In this document: positions 24,836 to 33,857 of the stretch, piece after piece
Position numbering within the stretch: position 1 is the first letter of the stretch
Layout of the letters: the number at the start of each line of letters is the position of its first letter
Origin: Microbacterium sp. EYE_78
GTDB taxonomy: Bacteria; Actinomycetota; Actinomycetes; Actinomycetales; Microbacteriaceae
Direction: 5' to 3'
NCBI RefSeq assembly: GCF_023149035.1
Contig: NZ_JAHXMY010000001.1
Location: forward strand, 496,001-560,000
DNA: 64,000 bases
Position numbers and translations under genes: made by a program
The notes under the pieces: model-generated
The model's input: the letters and a program-made list of their open reading frames with translations, nothing else
What the model was told of the DNA's origin: nothing
The model's database searches: none

Positions 24836-27142
24836 ATGACCGATCCCACAGACACCGCATCCCCGCGCGTGCGCGACCTGCTGTCGCGCATGACCCTCGA
24901 GGAGAAGGCGGCGCAGCTCGTCGGCTACTGGGTCGACCAGGGCGGCGAGGTCGTCGCTCCGCTCGCCGACGAGATGGTGACCTCCACGAAGTACGCGGAT
25001 GCCACGGCGCACGGCCTCGGCCACCTCACCCGTGTCTACGGCACACGCCCCGTCGACCCGATCGAGCGCGCCGCGTGGCTCTGGGAGGAGCAGCGCCGCC
25101 TGGTCACCGAGACGCGGCTCGGCATCCCCGCCATCGTGCACGAGGAGTGCCTCACCGGCCTCGCCGCGTGGCAGGCCGCGACGTATCCGACCCCGCTTGC
25201 CTGGGGCGCGTCGTTCGACCCCGATCTGGTCGCCGAGATGGCGGCCGCCATCGGCGGAACGATGCGGGAGCTCGGCATCCACCAGGGGCTCGCGCCGGTG
25301 CTCGACGTCATCCGCGACCCCCGGTGGGGGCGCGTCGACGAGTGCATCGGCGAGGATCCGTACCTCGTCGGCACGGTCGGGACCGCCTATGTCCGCGGCC
25401 TGCAGTCGAACGGGGTGGATGCCACGCTGAAGCACTTCGTCGGCTACTCGGCGTCGCAGGCGGCGCGCAACCACGCGCCCGTCCACGCCGGGCCCCGCGA
25501 GATCGCGGACGTCCTGCTGCCGCCGTTCGAGATGGCGATCCGCGACGGCGGAGCGCGCTCGGTCATGAACTCCTACGCCGAGATCGACGGCGAGCCGGTC
25601 GGTGCCAGCCGTCACCTGCTGAGCGACGTCCTGCGGACGCTGCTCGGCTTCGACGGCCCGGTCGTCTCGGACTACTTCTCGGTAGCGTTCCTCCACGCCA
25701 CACACGGTGTCGCGGCGGATCTCGGCGAGGCGGCCGAGCTGGCCCTGCAGGCCGGGATCGACGTCGAGCTGCCGACGGGCGACGCGTTCGCCGCGCCGCT
25801 GCTGGCCCGCATCCGAGACGGTCGCACCGACGAGTCGCTGCTGGATGCCGCCGTGCTCCGCGTGCTGTCGCAGAAGGAGGGGCTCGGGCTGCTCGACGCC
25901 GACTTCGACGAGCCTCCTGCGCAGGCGGACCTCGACGGACCCCTCCACCGCGACCTGGCCCGACGCCTCGCGGCCGAGTCGGTCGTGCTTCTGTCGAACG
26001 ACGGCGTGCTGCCCGCGGCATCCCCTCGGCGCATCGCGCTGATCGGCCCGAACGCGGACTCGGCCGAGGCGCTCATGGGGTGCTATTCGTTCGTGAACCA
26101 CGTGCTCGCGCACCACCCCGGCACCCCGTTCGGGATCGAGATCCCCACGGTGCTCGACGCGCTGCGCGCGGAGTTCCCGGATGCCGCGATCGACCACGCG
26201 CGCGGCTGCGAGGTCGAGGGCGACGATGCGTCGGGGATCCGGGACGCCGCCACCCTGGCGGGCGGCGCGGACCTCGCGATCATCGTCGTCGGCGACCGGG
26301 CGGGCCTCTTCGGCCGCGGCACGGTCGGCGAGGGCAACGACGTCGACGACCTCGAGCTGCCGGGCGTCCAGCGCCGACTCGTCGAGACGGTCGTCGCCAC
26401 CGGAACGCCGGTGGTCCTCGTCGTCTTGTCGGGCAGGCCGTACGCGATCGGGTGGGCGCTCGACGGGCCTCAGCCGGTCGCCGCAGCGCTGCAGTCGTTC
26501 TTCCCCGGCGAAGAGGGGGCCGACGCGATCGCCGGCATCCTGTCGGGGCGGACCTCGCCGTCGGGTCGACTGCCCGTCACACTGCCCCGGTCGGCGGGAG
26601 CGCAGCCGTACACGTACCTGCACCCCCGGCTCGGCGGCACGGTCGACGTCACGAGCGCCGATCCGACGCCCGTCCGGCCGTTCGGCTTCGGGCTCGGCTA
26701 CACGACGTTCGGGCACGACGACCTGCGGGCGCCCGAGACCGCCGCCGCCGGGTCGACCGTCGAGGTGAGCGTCGTCGTCCACAACACCGGCGACCGCGCC
26801 GGCGATGACGTCGTGCAGCTGTACGCGCAGGACGTGATCGGCAGCGTGACGCGGCCCGTCGCGCAGCTGATCGCCTACCGCCGGGTCTCGCTCGAGCCCG
26901 GGCAGCGTGCGCGGGTGACGTTCGAGGTGCCGACGGCGCGGCTCGCCTTCACCGGGCGGGACGGCCGCCGTGTCGTCGAGCCCGGCCGCATCCACCTCTG
27001 GGTGGGCGGGTCCTGCGACGACCGCGAGACGACCGCCGCCCTCGAGCTCGTGGGCCCGGTGCATGCGGTCACCCCGGATGACGCGCGGATCGTGCCGTCC
27101 CGCGCCGAGGTGCTCGTCGAGTCGCCGGTCGGCGGCGCCTGA
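24836..27142 (+). CDS. GH3 beta-glycosidase, probable beta-xylosidase
   Basis: The 768-residue enzyme has the three GH3 parts: the (beta/alpha)8 domain (RLGIPAIVHEECLTG, PVLDVIRDPRWGRVDECIGEDPYL), an alpha/beta sandwich, and a C-terminal fibronectin-III-like domain (VEVSVVVHNTGDRAGDDVVQLY). The nucleophile is Asp279 in VVSDYFSVAF. It has no signal peptide, so it works on imported oligosaccharides in the cytoplasm. ATG at 24836 follows the permease stop by 1 base. Together with downstream xylA and xylB, the context favours xylobiose or xylo-oligosaccharides over cellobiose, as with Streptomyces BxlA. Sequence alone cannot separate glucosidase from xylosidase. Confidence 0.9.
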   Translation: MTDPTDTASPRVRDLLSRMTLEEKAAQLVGYWVDQGGEVVAPLADEMVTSTKYADATAHGLGHLTRVYGTRPVDPIERAAWLWEEQRRLVTETRLGIPAIVHEECLTGLAAWQAATYPTPLAWGASFDPDLVAEMAAAIGGTMRELGIHQGLAPVLDVIRDPRWGRVDECIGEDPYLVGTVGTAYVRGLQSNGVDATLKHFVGYSASQAARNHAPVHAGPREIADVLLPPFEMAIRDGGARSVMNSYAEIDGEPVGASRHLLSDVLRTLLGFDGPVVSDYFSVAFLHATHGVAADLGEAAELALQAGIDVELPTGDAFAAPLLARIRDGRTDESLLDAAVLRVLSQKEGLGLLDADFDEPPAQADLDGPLHRDLARRLAAESVVLLSNDGVLPAASPRRIALIGPNADSAEALMGCYSFVNHVLAHHPGTPFGIEIPTVLDALRAEFPDAAIDHARGCEVEGDDASGIRDAATLAGGADLAIIVVGDRAGLFGRGTVGEGNDVDDLELPGVQRRLVETVVATGTPVVLVVLSGRPYAIGWALDGPQPVAAALQSFFPGEEGADAIAGILSGRTSPSGRLPVTLPRSAGAQPYTYLHPRLGGTVDVTSADPTPVRPFGFGLGYTTFGHDDLRAPETAAAGSTVEVSVVVHNTGDRAGDDVVQLYAQDVIGSVTRPVAQLIAYRRVSLEPGQRARVTFEVPTARLAFTGRDGRRVVEPGRIHLWVGGSCDDRETTAALELVGPVHAVTPDDARIVPSRAEVLVESPVGGA

Positions 27143-27158
27143 CGGAAGCGCGGCGACT

Positions 27159-27219
27159 GTCGAGGTCCCCTTCCGGCCGGGAATGACGGCGTCATACCCG
27201 GCCCGATCGGGACCTCGAC
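27159..27219. terminator. Nested bidirectional terminator between GH3 and xylB genes
   Basis: An outer 11 bp stem (27159-27169 with 27209-27219) encloses an inner hairpin, 7 bp GGCCGGG/CCCGGCC (27175-27181 with 27197-27203), an A-A mismatch, then ATGAC/GTCAT around a 3-base loop. It lies between two convergent genes. There is no long T-run, which is common for GC-rich actinobacteria. Confidence 0.8.
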
Positions 27220-27226
27220 CGCACGG

Positions 27227-28627
27227 TCAGCGCAGGTCGGCCGCTCGCCGCTGCGCGACCGCGTCGTACGCGGTGCGGATGTCGGGGTGCGGGTCGGATG
27301 CCGCGGCGCGGTGCATCTCGACGGGCCAGTCCGGCAGCGCGCCCGCGAGGACGCCCGCTGCCTGACGCGCGGCGCCGAGGGCGACGTACTCGCCCGGCGC
27401 GGGGACCGCGACGGGGACGTCGAAGACCTGCGCGGCGACCGCCGCGACGGCGGCGTTCTGCGCGGCGCCGCCGACGAGCAGCACGCGCCGGGCCTCGACC
27501 CCCAGGCCGCGGATCGCGTCGACACCGGTGGCGAGCCCCGCGAGCATGCCCTCGACGGCGGCGCGGGCGAGGTTCTCGCGCGTCGTGTTCTGCAGCGAGA
27601 GCCCCTCGAGCGACGCGCGCGCCGTCGGCAGGTTCGGCGTCCGCTCGCCCTCGAACCACGGCACGAGGACCACGCCCCCCGAGCCCGGTTCGGCGGCAGC
27701 AGCCAGGTCGGTGAGGCCCGCGTGGTCGACACCCAGCAGCCGCGCCGTCGCGTCGAGCACGCGCGCGGCGTTCAGCGTCGCCACGAGCGGCAGGAAGCCG
27801 CCTGCCGCGTCGGCGAAGCCGGCGACCGTGCCGGTCGGATCGATCGTGCGCGTCTCGCTCACGGCGAAGGCGGTGCCCGAGGTGCCGATCGACACGACGA
27901 CATCGCCGGTCGCGGCGCCCACACCGAGGGCGGCGCCCGCGTTGTCGCCCGCGCCCGGTCCGACGCGGCGACCGTCGGCATCCGTCACGTACTCGGTCGC
28001 ACCCAGCACGCGCGGCAGCACAGCGTCGTGGCCGAGGGCCGCGGCGAGCAGCTCGCGATCGTACTCGCCCGTCGCGGGGCTCCAGTAGCCGGTGCCCGAC
28101 GCGTCGGAGCGGTCCGTGACGAGCTCGCCGAGGTCGGGACGATCCGGACCGAAGCCGCGCAGGCGCCAGGTGAGCCAGTCATGCGGCAACGCGACAGCCG
28201 CGACCCGCGCGGCGTTGTCGGGCTCGGCATCCCGAAGCCATCGCAGCTTGGTGATCGTGAACGACGCCACCGGGACGAGCCCGGTCCGCTCGGCGAGGGC
28301 GTCCGCACCGAACTCGGCGATGAGATCGGATGCCGCGCCCCCCGACCGGGTGTCGTTCCACAGCAGCGCATCACGGATGACCGCGCCGCCCGCATCGAGC
28401 GCGACCATGCCGTGCTGCTGGCCCCCGACCGACCACGCCTCGACGTCGTCCATGCCACCGGCATCCGCGATCGCCTGCTGCAGCGCATGCCACCAGGCCT
28501 CGGGGTCGACCGACGTCCCGTCGGGGTGCGGAGCGCGACCGGAGCGCACGATGCGCCCGGTCGCGGCATCCGCGATCACGACCTTGCAGGACTGCGTCGA
28601 CGAGTCGACGCCCATCACGAGGGTCAC
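27227..28627 (-). CDS. xylB: Xylulokinase
   Basis: A 466-residue FGGY-family kinase that phosphorylates D-xylulose to xylulose 5-phosphate. Motifs: N-terminal phosphate loop [26 protein letters not shown] with the M-Q-H substrate region, [20 protein letters not shown] carrying the catalytic Asp, SIGTSGTAF for ATP binding, and the C-terminal [22 protein letters not shown] at 28627 begins 1 base after the xylA stop, so xylA-xylB is an operon with xylA first. Length agrees with actinobacterial XylB. Confidence 0.95.
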   Translation of the reverse strand: MTLVMGVDSSTQSCKVVIADAATGRIVRSGRAPHPDGTSVDPEAWWHALQQAIADAGGMDDVEAWSVGGQQHGMVALDAGGAVIRDALLWNDTRSGGAASDLIAEFGADALAERTGLVPVASFTITKLRWLRDAEPDNAARVAAVALPHDWLTWRLRGFGPDRPDLGELVTDRSDASGTGYWSPATGEYDRELLAAALGHDAVLPRVLGATEYVTDADGRRVGPGAGDNAGAALGVGAATGDVVVSIGTSGTAFAVSETRTIDPTGTVAGFADAAGGFLPLVATLNAARVLDATARLLGVDHAGLTDLAAAAEPGSGGVVLVPWFEGERTPNLPTARASLEGLSLQNTTRENLARAAVEGMLAGLATGVDAIRGLGVEARRVLLVGGAAQNAAVAAVAAQVFDVPVAVPAPGEYVALGAARQAAGVLAGALPDWPVEMHRAAASDPHPDIRTAYDAVAQRRAADLR

Positions 28628-28628
28628 G

Positions 28629-29816
28629 TCAGCGCGCGCCCAGCAGGTGCTCGGTCGCCAACTGCTGCAGGCGCACGAAGCCGCCGCCCTTGCCGCCGAA
28701 GTACGCGTCGGCGTCGAAGTCCTCGTACGCCGACCGGTCGGCGAGGAAGTCGTCGTAGCTCTCGCCCTCGTGCAGCGTCGGGGTCGCGAGCTCGTCGACC
28801 TTGGCCGCGGCGAGCGCCTCCTGCACCTCGGGGTCGGCGCGGAACGCCTGCGCCCGCTCCTTCAGCAGCAGGTAGGTGCGCATGTTGGCGGCGGCGGAGT
28901 CCCAGACACCGGTCTCGTCCTCGGTGCGGCTCGGCTTGTAGTCGAAGTGACGGGGGCCGTCGTAGGCGGGCACGCCGCCGGGGCCGCCGTTCTCGAGCAG
29001 GTCGACGAGCGCGAACGCGTTGTGCAGGTCACCGTGACCGAAGACGAGGTCCTGGTCGTACTTGATGCCGCGCTGCCCGTTCAGGTCGATGTGGAAGAGC
29101 TTGCCGTGGTACAGCGCCTGCGCGATACCCGCGGCGAAGTTCAGCCCCGCCATCTGCTCGTGGCCGACCTCGGGGTTCAGGCCCACGAGCTCGGGGCGCT
29201 CGAGCGAATCGATGAACGCGATCGCGTGACCGAGGGTCGGCAGGAGGATGTCACCGCGCGGCTCGTTCGGCTTGGGCTCGATCGCGAAGCGGATGTCATA
29301 GCCCTTGTCGGTGACGTAGTCGCCGAGCAGGTTCACGGCCTCGCGGTAACGCTCGAGCGCCTGACGGATGTCCTTCGCCGAGTCGTACTCCGCACCCTCC
29401 CGGCCGCCCCACATGACGAAGGTCTTCGCGCCGAGCTCGGCGCCGAGGTCGAGCTGACGGAAGACCTTGCGGAGCGCGTAGCGGCGCACGTCGCGATCGT
29501 TGGCCGTGAAGCCGCCGTCCTTGAAGACCGGGGCGCTGAAGAGGTTCGTCGTCACCATCGGGACGATGAGGCCGGTCGCGTCGAGCGCACCCTTCAGGCG
29601 GTCGATCTGCGTCTGACGCTCAGCGTCGGTCGACCCGAACGCGAAGAGGTCGTCGTCGTGGAAGGTGAGACCGTAGGCGCCGAGCTCGGCGAGCTTCTCG
29701 ACGGCGTGGACGACATCGAGCTGCGGACGGGTCGGTCCGCCGAACGGGTCGGTGCCGTTGTACCCGACGGTCCAGAGACCGAAGCTGAACTTGTCGGCGG
29801 GGGTGGGGGTGGGCAT
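28629..29816 (-). CDS. xylA: Xylose isomerase (class I)
   Basis: XylA converts D-xylose to D-xylulose. The 395-residue protein matches the short actinobacterial class I form. Active-site His53 and Asp56 lie in [11 protein letters not shown]. Metal ligands are visible as Glu180 (IEPKPNEP), Glu216 and His219 (NPEVGHEQM), Asp244 (HIDLNGQ), Asp254 and Asp256 (YDQDLVFG) and Asp292 (FDYKPSR). GAAGGAG precedes the ATG at 29816. A minus-strand TATAGG (29858-29863) is a -10 candidate, with an inverted-repeat operator just downstream of it, so xylA-xylB should be repressed by the divergent ROK regulator without xylose. Confidence 0.97.
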   Translation of the reverse strand: MPTPTPADKFSFGLWTVGYNGTDPFGGPTRPQLDVVHAVEKLAELGAYGLTFHDDDLFAFGSTDAERQTQIDRLKGALDATGLIVPMVTTNLFSAPVFKDGGFTANDRDVRRYALRKVFRQLDLGAELGAKTFVMWGGREGAEYDSAKDIRQALERYREAVNLLGDYVTDKGYDIRFAIEPKPNEPRGDILLPTLGHAIAFIDSLERPELVGLNPEVGHEQMAGLNFAAGIAQALYHGKLFHIDLNGQRGIKYDQDLVFGHGDLHNAFALVDLLENGGPGGVPAYDGPRHFDYKPSRTEDETGVWDSAAANMRTYLLLKERAQAFRADPEVQEALAAAKVDELATPTLHEGESYDDFLADRSAYEDFDADAYFGGKGGGFVRLQQLATEHLLGAR

Positions 29817-29841
29817 GACGCTCCTTCGCGGCGGCTGATGT

Positions 29842-29857
29842 TTGTTGCTGACAACAA
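29842..29857. promoter_or_regulatory. Likely XylR (ROK) operator of xylA
   Basis: Inverted repeat TTGTTG-CTGA-CAACAA lying immediately downstream of the xylA -10 (29858-29863, read on the minus strand). It resembles the TTTGTT half-site style of ROK-type xylose repressors. The -10 of the divergent ROK gene is about 43 bp away. Confidence 0.6.
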
Positions 29858-29899
29858 CCTATACCAAGCGCGTCGCCGCGCCAAGCATCGTCCGGTGGC

Positions 29900-29905
29900 T
29901 AATGT
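29900..29905 (+). promoter_or_regulatory. Predicted -10 of a leaderless ROK regulator transcript
   Basis: TAATGT, 7 bases before the GTG at 29913. Confidence 0.5.
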
Positions 29906-29912
29906 GGGGTCC

Positions 29913-31082
29913 GTGACCGAGCAGGGGCGAACCGTCGAATCCGTCCGGCGCGCGAACCTCGGGAGCATCCTCGGGACCGTGCACCGCGAGGGGCCGCTCT
30001 CGCGTGCGGCCCTCACCGAGGCGACCGGGCTGAACCGCTCGACCATCGCCGACCTGGTCGGCACGCTCGTCTCGTTCGGCCTCGTCGCCGAGCGCGCCCC
30101 CGACCCCTCGCACCGCGTGGGCCGGCCCTCACCCGTCGTGTGCGTCGACCCGTCCGTCGTCGCGATCGCCGTGAACCCCGAGGTCGACGCGCTCGAGATC
30201 GCCGCCGTCGGGCTCGACCGCGGCATCCGGGCCGTCGTGGTCCTGCCGCAGGACCAGCTGCTGTCCCCCGCCGCGACCGCCGCCCTCATCGCCGCACAGA
30301 TCGACGCCTGGCGCACCGAGGAACTTGCGGACGCGCGCATCCTCGGCATCGGCCTGGCCGTCCCCGGGCTCGTCCGCACCGAGGACGGCGTCGTCCGCGA
30401 TGCGCCGCACCTGGGCTGGATCGACGAGCCGCTCCGTGACGTCGTCGCCGACGCGACCGGCCTGCCCGTCGTCGTCGGCAACGACGCCACGCTCGGCACG
30501 GTCGCCGAGCACCTCTTCGGGGCGGCCCGCGGCATCCGTCACGCGGTCTACCTCAACGGCGGTGCGAGCGGCATCGGCGGCGGCATCATCGTCAACGGGA
30601 TGCCGGTGGTCGGCGCCGGCGGCTACGCCGGCGAGTTCGGCCAGAACCGCCCCGGCATCGCGACCCTCGCCGACCGCCGCGCCCGCGACGGGGTGCTGGA
30701 GGACGAGGTCAGCCGCGCGCGGCTGCTGTCGGTCGTGGGGCTCGCCCGCGGCGACGATCGCGAGCTCGGGGACGCCCTCGCCGCAGGCCTCGACACCCCG
30801 TCGGTCGCGGGAGAGGTCGAGCGGCAGCGCCGCATCCTCGCCACCGCCCTGTCGAACGCGGTCAACGTCCTCAACCCGTCGGCCATCGTCCTCGGCGGCT
30901 TCCTCGCCGTGCTCGCCGGGCTCGACACCGCCGCCCTCGAGGCGGCCGTCCGCGCGCAGGCCATGCCCGCCTGCGGCGAAGACCTGCGCATCCTGCCCGC
31001 CGAGCTCGCCGAGCACCGGCTGCTCATCGGCGCGGCCGAAGCCGTCTTCGACGGCGTCCTGGTCAACCCGCAGCCGGTCTGA
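29913..31082 (+). CDS. ROK-family transcriptional repressor (XylR type)
   Basis: The 389-residue protein has an N-terminal winged helix (GPLSRAALTEATGLNRSTIADLVGTLVSFGLV) and a ROK sugar-kinase-like domain with LGIGLAVPGLV, VVVGNDATLGTVAEHLFGAA and GIGGGIIVNG. The ROK zinc motif (CXCGXXGC) and the kinase-type catalytic residues are degenerate: GYAGEFGQNRPG replaces the usual GxxGExGH. So it binds a sugar but probably lacks kinase activity, and the missing histidine suggests altered zinc binding. Divergent placement from xylA and the intervening operator make it the xylose-responsive repressor. The GTG at 29913 is supported by the spacing of TAATGT. Confidence 0.9.
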   Translation: MTEQGRTVESVRRANLGSILGTVHREGPLSRAALTEATGLNRSTIADLVGTLVSFGLVAERAPDPSHRVGRPSPVVCVDPSVVAIAVNPEVDALEIAAVGLDRGIRAVVVLPQDQLLSPAATAALIAAQIDAWRTEELADARILGIGLAVPGLVRTEDGVVRDAPHLGWIDEPLRDVVADATGLPVVVGNDATLGTVAEHLFGAARGIRHAVYLNGGASGIGGGIIVNGMPVVGAGGYAGEFGQNRPGIATLADRRARDGVLEDEVSRARLLSVVGLARGDDRELGDALAAGLDTPSVAGEVERQRRILATALSNAVNVLNPSAIVLGGFLAVLAGLDTAALEAAVRAQAMPACGEDLRILPAELAEHRLLIGAAEAVFDGVLVNPQPV

Positions 31083-31200
31083 CCGCCCGCACGCGTGCCG
31101 AGCGCAGGTGCAGCGCCCGCTCCGCGCTGCGAACTGCCCGGAACAGGGCCCTGACCCTGCATCCGGCACGCCGCCGCACCTCGACGGCATCGGGGTGCGG

Positions 31201-31272
31201 CCCGTTCTCCGGAGATTCCGGCCGGATCCGGGCGGCGACTGCCTCCGGCGCCCCGTTCTTCCGGAGAACGGG
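31201..31272. terminator. Hairpin with a second copy of its left arm, between convergent genes
   Basis: CCCGTTCT (31252-31259) pairs with AGAACGGG (31265-31272) around TCCGG, a likely terminator. A second copy of the left arm (31201-31213) is complementary over 13 bases to 31260-31272, so two alternative stems compete for one right arm. The rest of 31083-31283 contains nothing else I can name. Confidence 0.65.
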
Positions 31273-31283
31273 CAGCGCGCCGG

Positions 31284-31979
31284 TCAGCGGGGGCCGGGTT
31301 TGACGGACAGGTCGGTGATGACGGCGTCGCGCGGCAGGTCGAGGGCGGTGAGCACCGCGGCGACGACGGATGCCGGTTGGATCCAGGCATCCGCGTCGTA
31401 GTCCTTGCCCTCCTGCGCGTGGACCTGCGCCTGCATCGGCGTCGCGGTACGACCGGGGTAGACGGTCGTCACCCGGACGCCGGAGGCGGCCTCCTCGCCG
31501 CGCAGCGCGTCGGCGAGGGCCTTGAGCCCGTGCTTCGACGCGGCGTAGGCGGCCCACTGCGGGTGGGCCGTCAGCCCCGCGCCCGAGTTCACGAACAGCA
31601 CCTGTCCGCGCGCGGCGCGCACGCGCGGCAGCAACAGTCGCGTGAGCTCCGCCGGCGCGACGAGGTTGACGGCGAGCTGGTCCTGCCAGGACTGCACCGG
31701 CAGGTCGGCGACGTGCCCGAGGTCGACGATGCCCGCCGCGTGCACGATCGCGTCGACCTCGTCGGGAAGATCGGATGCCGCGACCGCCGACGCGAGCGAT
31801 TCGGGCCGCGCGAGGTCGGCGACGATCGAGCCGGCGCCCGGGTGCTCGGCGACGAGGTCTGCGGCCCGCGCGGCGTCGCGCGCGACGAGGACGAGGCGGT
31901 CGCCGCGCCCGGTCAGACGCTGGGCGAGGAGCTGCCCGATGCCCGATCCGGCACCGGTGAGGACGATGGTGTGCGGCAT
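31284..31979 (-). CDS. Short-chain dehydrogenase/reductase (SDR)
   Basis: A 231-residue classical SDR. The cofactor motif is TGAGSGIGQ near the N-terminus, with Arg residues after strand 2 (VARDAARAA) favouring NADP(H). HAAG is the structural motif, and the catalytic tetrad is represented by Asn (LAVNLVAPAELT), Ser (FVNSGAG) and Tyr-x-x-x-Lys (YAASKHGLK). The substrate is unknown. A CAGGAT hexamer lies 6 bases before the ATG at 31979 on the minus strand, consistent with leaderless expression. Confidence 0.92.
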   Translation of the reverse strand: MPHTIVLTGAGSGIGQLLAQRLTGRGDRLVLVARDAARAADLVAEHPGAGSIVADLARPESLASAVAASDLPDEVDAIVHAAGIVDLGHVADLPVQSWQDQLAVNLVAPAELTRLLLPRVRAARGQVLFVNSGAGLTAHPQWAAYAASKHGLKALADALRGEEAASGVRVTTVYPGRTATPMQAQVHAQEGKDYDADAWIQPASVVAAVLTALDLPRDAVITDLSVKPGPR

Positions 31980-32005
31980 CCCCTCATCCTGTCATCGCGC
32001 GTCGC

Positions 32006-32581
32006 TCACTCGTCGAGGAGCGCACGCCGGGCCATGCCGGCGAGGATGCCGCCGGCCCGCTCACCGCTGGGGGCGGCGGAGTGCGGGGTCGAGTTCAACA
32101 GTCCGAAGGCGGCGAGCAACCGCGTCTCGCGCTCGGCGTCGTCGAGGTCGGGGCGGAGCGCCGCGAACGGCCGGTCCCACTCCTGGACGTACTCGCGCTG
32201 CAGCCTCCGCACCCGCTGATTCACCTCGGCGGGCAGGTTGGCGAGTTCGCGGTCCTGCACGCGGATGACGTCGGCGTCGCTCGTGGCGAAGTCGAGGTGG
32301 AACGCGATGAGCGCGTCGAACACCGCGCCCGGCTCGCCGCCGGCCGCCGTCAGCGCTCGCCCTCCCTCGAGCAGCCGTTCGCTCGCGTCGAGCAGCAGGT
32401 CGCACAGCAGCGCCTCCTTGCTCGCGAAGTGCCGGTACAGCGCGGGGCCGCTCATCCCGACGGCGTCGCCGAGGTCGGCGGTCGACACGGCGGCGAACCC
32501 GCGTTCGGCGAAGAGCCGCGCCGCCGAGGCCATCAGCTCCGCTCGCCGGTTCGCCTTCTGCGTCGCCCGCCAGGTGGTCAT
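32006..32581 (-). CDS. TetR-family regulator at the end of the acyl-CoA carboxylase operon
   Basis: The 191-residue protein has an N-terminal TetR HTH (LMASAARLFAERGFAAVSTADLGDAVGMSGPALYRHFASKEALL) and an all-helical ligand domain. Its ATG overlaps the stop of the CitE-like gene (ATGA), so it is the last gene of the carboxyltransferase operon and probably controls that operon in a feedback loop; an inverted repeat GTTATC-GAGT-GATAAC upstream of the first gene is the likely target. In M. tuberculosis a TetR gene likewise flanks the related accD1-accA1 operon. The effector is inferred to be an acyl-CoA. Confidence 0.9.
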   Translation of the reverse strand: MTTWRATQKANRRAELMASAARLFAERGFAAVSTADLGDAVGMSGPALYRHFASKEALLCDLLLDASERLLEGGRALTAAGGEPGAVFDALIAFHLDFATSDADVIRVQDRELANLPAEVNQRVRRLQREYVQEWDRPFAALRPDLDDAERETRLLAAFGLLNSTPHSAAPSGERAGGILAGMARRALLDE

Positions 32582-33369
32582 CGCGACAGCACCCGCCGCG
32601 CCTGTCGCAGCACCGGCTCGTCGATCATCCGCCCCCGGAACCGGAACACCCCGGGCTGCCGGGTCGCCTCGTCGAGCACGGCCTCGGCCCACTCGAGCTC
32701 CTCGGGCGTCGCCGAGTACGCTCGCCGGATCACCTCCACCTGGGACGGATGGATGCAGGCGGTCGCCGCGAATCCGGACGCCGCGGCATCCCTCGCCTCG
32801 TCCTCGAGACCGGCGGTGTCGGCGATGTCGAGGTGGACGGCGTCGATCGCGTCGATCCCGGCCGCGGCGGCCGCGACGAGCACGCGCGAGCGGGCATAGC
32901 GGGCGACGTCGCGGTAGCGGCCGTCGTCGAAGCGGCTCGAGCGACCGCCGATCCCGGCGACGAGGTCCTCGGCGCCCCACATGAGCCCGTCGACGAGCGG
33001 ATGCCGCGCCAGCTCGCCCGCGTTCTCGACGCCCTGCGGCGTCTCGCACAGCGCCAGCACCCGGTACTCCTCGAGGGCGTCGATCTGGCCGGACTCCTCC
33101 GCCTTCGCGAGCATCAGCGTGGCGAACCGCGTGCCGCGGAGCGCCTCGAGGTCGCGTTCCAGCTCGGGGGTGGATGCCGGGTTCACCCGCACGATCACAC
33201 GCCGGGGGTCGACGTCGGCCGCCACGAGCGCCTCGCGGGCGCCGGGTTTGCCCTCCGGCGCGACGGCGTCCTCGAGGTCGAGGATCACGGCGTCCGCGGC
33301 CGCGAGCGCCTTCGCATACCGCTCGGGGCGATCAGCCGGGCAGAACAGCAGCGCAGGTCCCAGGATCAA
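32578..33369 (-). CDS. CitE-like (HpcH/HpaI) beta-hydroxyacyl-CoA lyase
   Basis: A 263-residue TIM-barrel protein of the citrate lyase beta-subunit family: LLFCPADRPERYAKAL at the N-terminus, VILDLEDAVAPEGKPGAR with the metal-binding Asp/Glu, VRVNPASTPELERDL, LALCETPQGVENA with a Glu ligand, and CIHPSQVEVIRRAY at the C-terminus. No citrate lyase alpha or gamma subunit is nearby, so it acts alone. The mycobacterial counterpart in the same operon (Rv2498c) is a stereospecific beta-hydroxyacyl-CoA lyase of leucine degradation. It overlaps the MaoC gene by 4 bases upstream and the TetR gene by 4 bases downstream. Confidence 0.9.
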   Translation of the reverse strand: MILGPALLFCPADRPERYAKALAAADAVILDLEDAVAPEGKPGAREALVAADVDPRRVIVRVNPASTPELERDLEALRGTRFATLMLAKAEESGQIDALEEYRVLALCETPQGVENAGELARHPLVDGLMWGAEDLVAGIGGRSSRFDDGRYRDVARYARSRVLVAAAAAGIDAIDAVHLDIADTAGLEDEARDAAASGFAATACIHPSQVEVIRRAYSATPEELEWAEAVLDEATRQPGVFRFRGRMIDEPVLRQARRVLSR

Positions 33370-33857
33370 GGCAGCGACTCCGGCGACATCCGCATCAGCG
33401 TCGATCGACGCGCGGTCGCGACGACCTGGTCGTGCTGGTTGCGCATCGTGTGGACGAACTCGACGACGCCCTGTCCGGGGCGCGACCGCGACTCCCGCTT
33501 CGACGCGACGACGGTCTCGGCGTAGAGGGTGTCGCCGTGGCGGACGGGGGCCGGAAAGGTGACCTCCGAGAAGCCGAGGTTCGCGACGATCGTCCCCTGC
33601 GTGAGCTGGGCGACCGAGAGCCCGACGAGGGTCGACAGGGTGAACATGCTGTTCACGAGCCGCTCACCGAACTCGGTCTGCTCGGCCCACGCGGCATCCA
33701 CGTGCAGGGACTGCGTGTTCATCGTGAGCGTCGTGAACAGCACGTTGTCGGCCTCGGTCACGGTGCGGCCGGGGCTGTGCACGTAGACCGTGCCCTGTTC
33801 GAGCTCATCGAAGTACAGCCCGCGCTGCACGATCCGGCGCGGCACGTTCTCGCTCAT
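33366..33857 (-). CDS. MaoC-family enoyl-CoA hydratase-like protein
   Basis: A 163-residue single hot-dog domain. [43 protein letters not shown] is typical of MaoC proteins; the usual Asp-x-x-x-x-His catalytic pair appears as Asn-x-x-x-x-His (MNTQSLHVD), the form seen in the AccA1-operon hydratases and in mesaconyl/itaconyl-CoA hydratase-like proteins. It probably hydrates an unsaturated branched acyl-CoA, delivering a 3-hydroxyacyl-CoA to the CitE-like lyase encoded next. ATGA overlaps join it to both neighbours. Confidence 0.88.
   Translation of the reverse strand: MSENVPRRIVQRGLYFDELEQGTVYVHSPGRTVTEADNVLFTTLTMNTQSLHVDAAWAEQTEFGERLVNSMFTLSTLVGLSVAQLTQGTIVANLGFSEVTFPAPVRHGDTLYAETVVASKRESRSRPGQGVVEFVHTMRNQHDQVVATARRSTLMRMSPESLP

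Noticed and set aside
28092-29912. An open frame extending the ROK regulator upstream by more than 600 codons
   Set aside because: It runs antisense through xylB and xylA and ends at the real ROK start, which has a correctly placed -10 and HTH.
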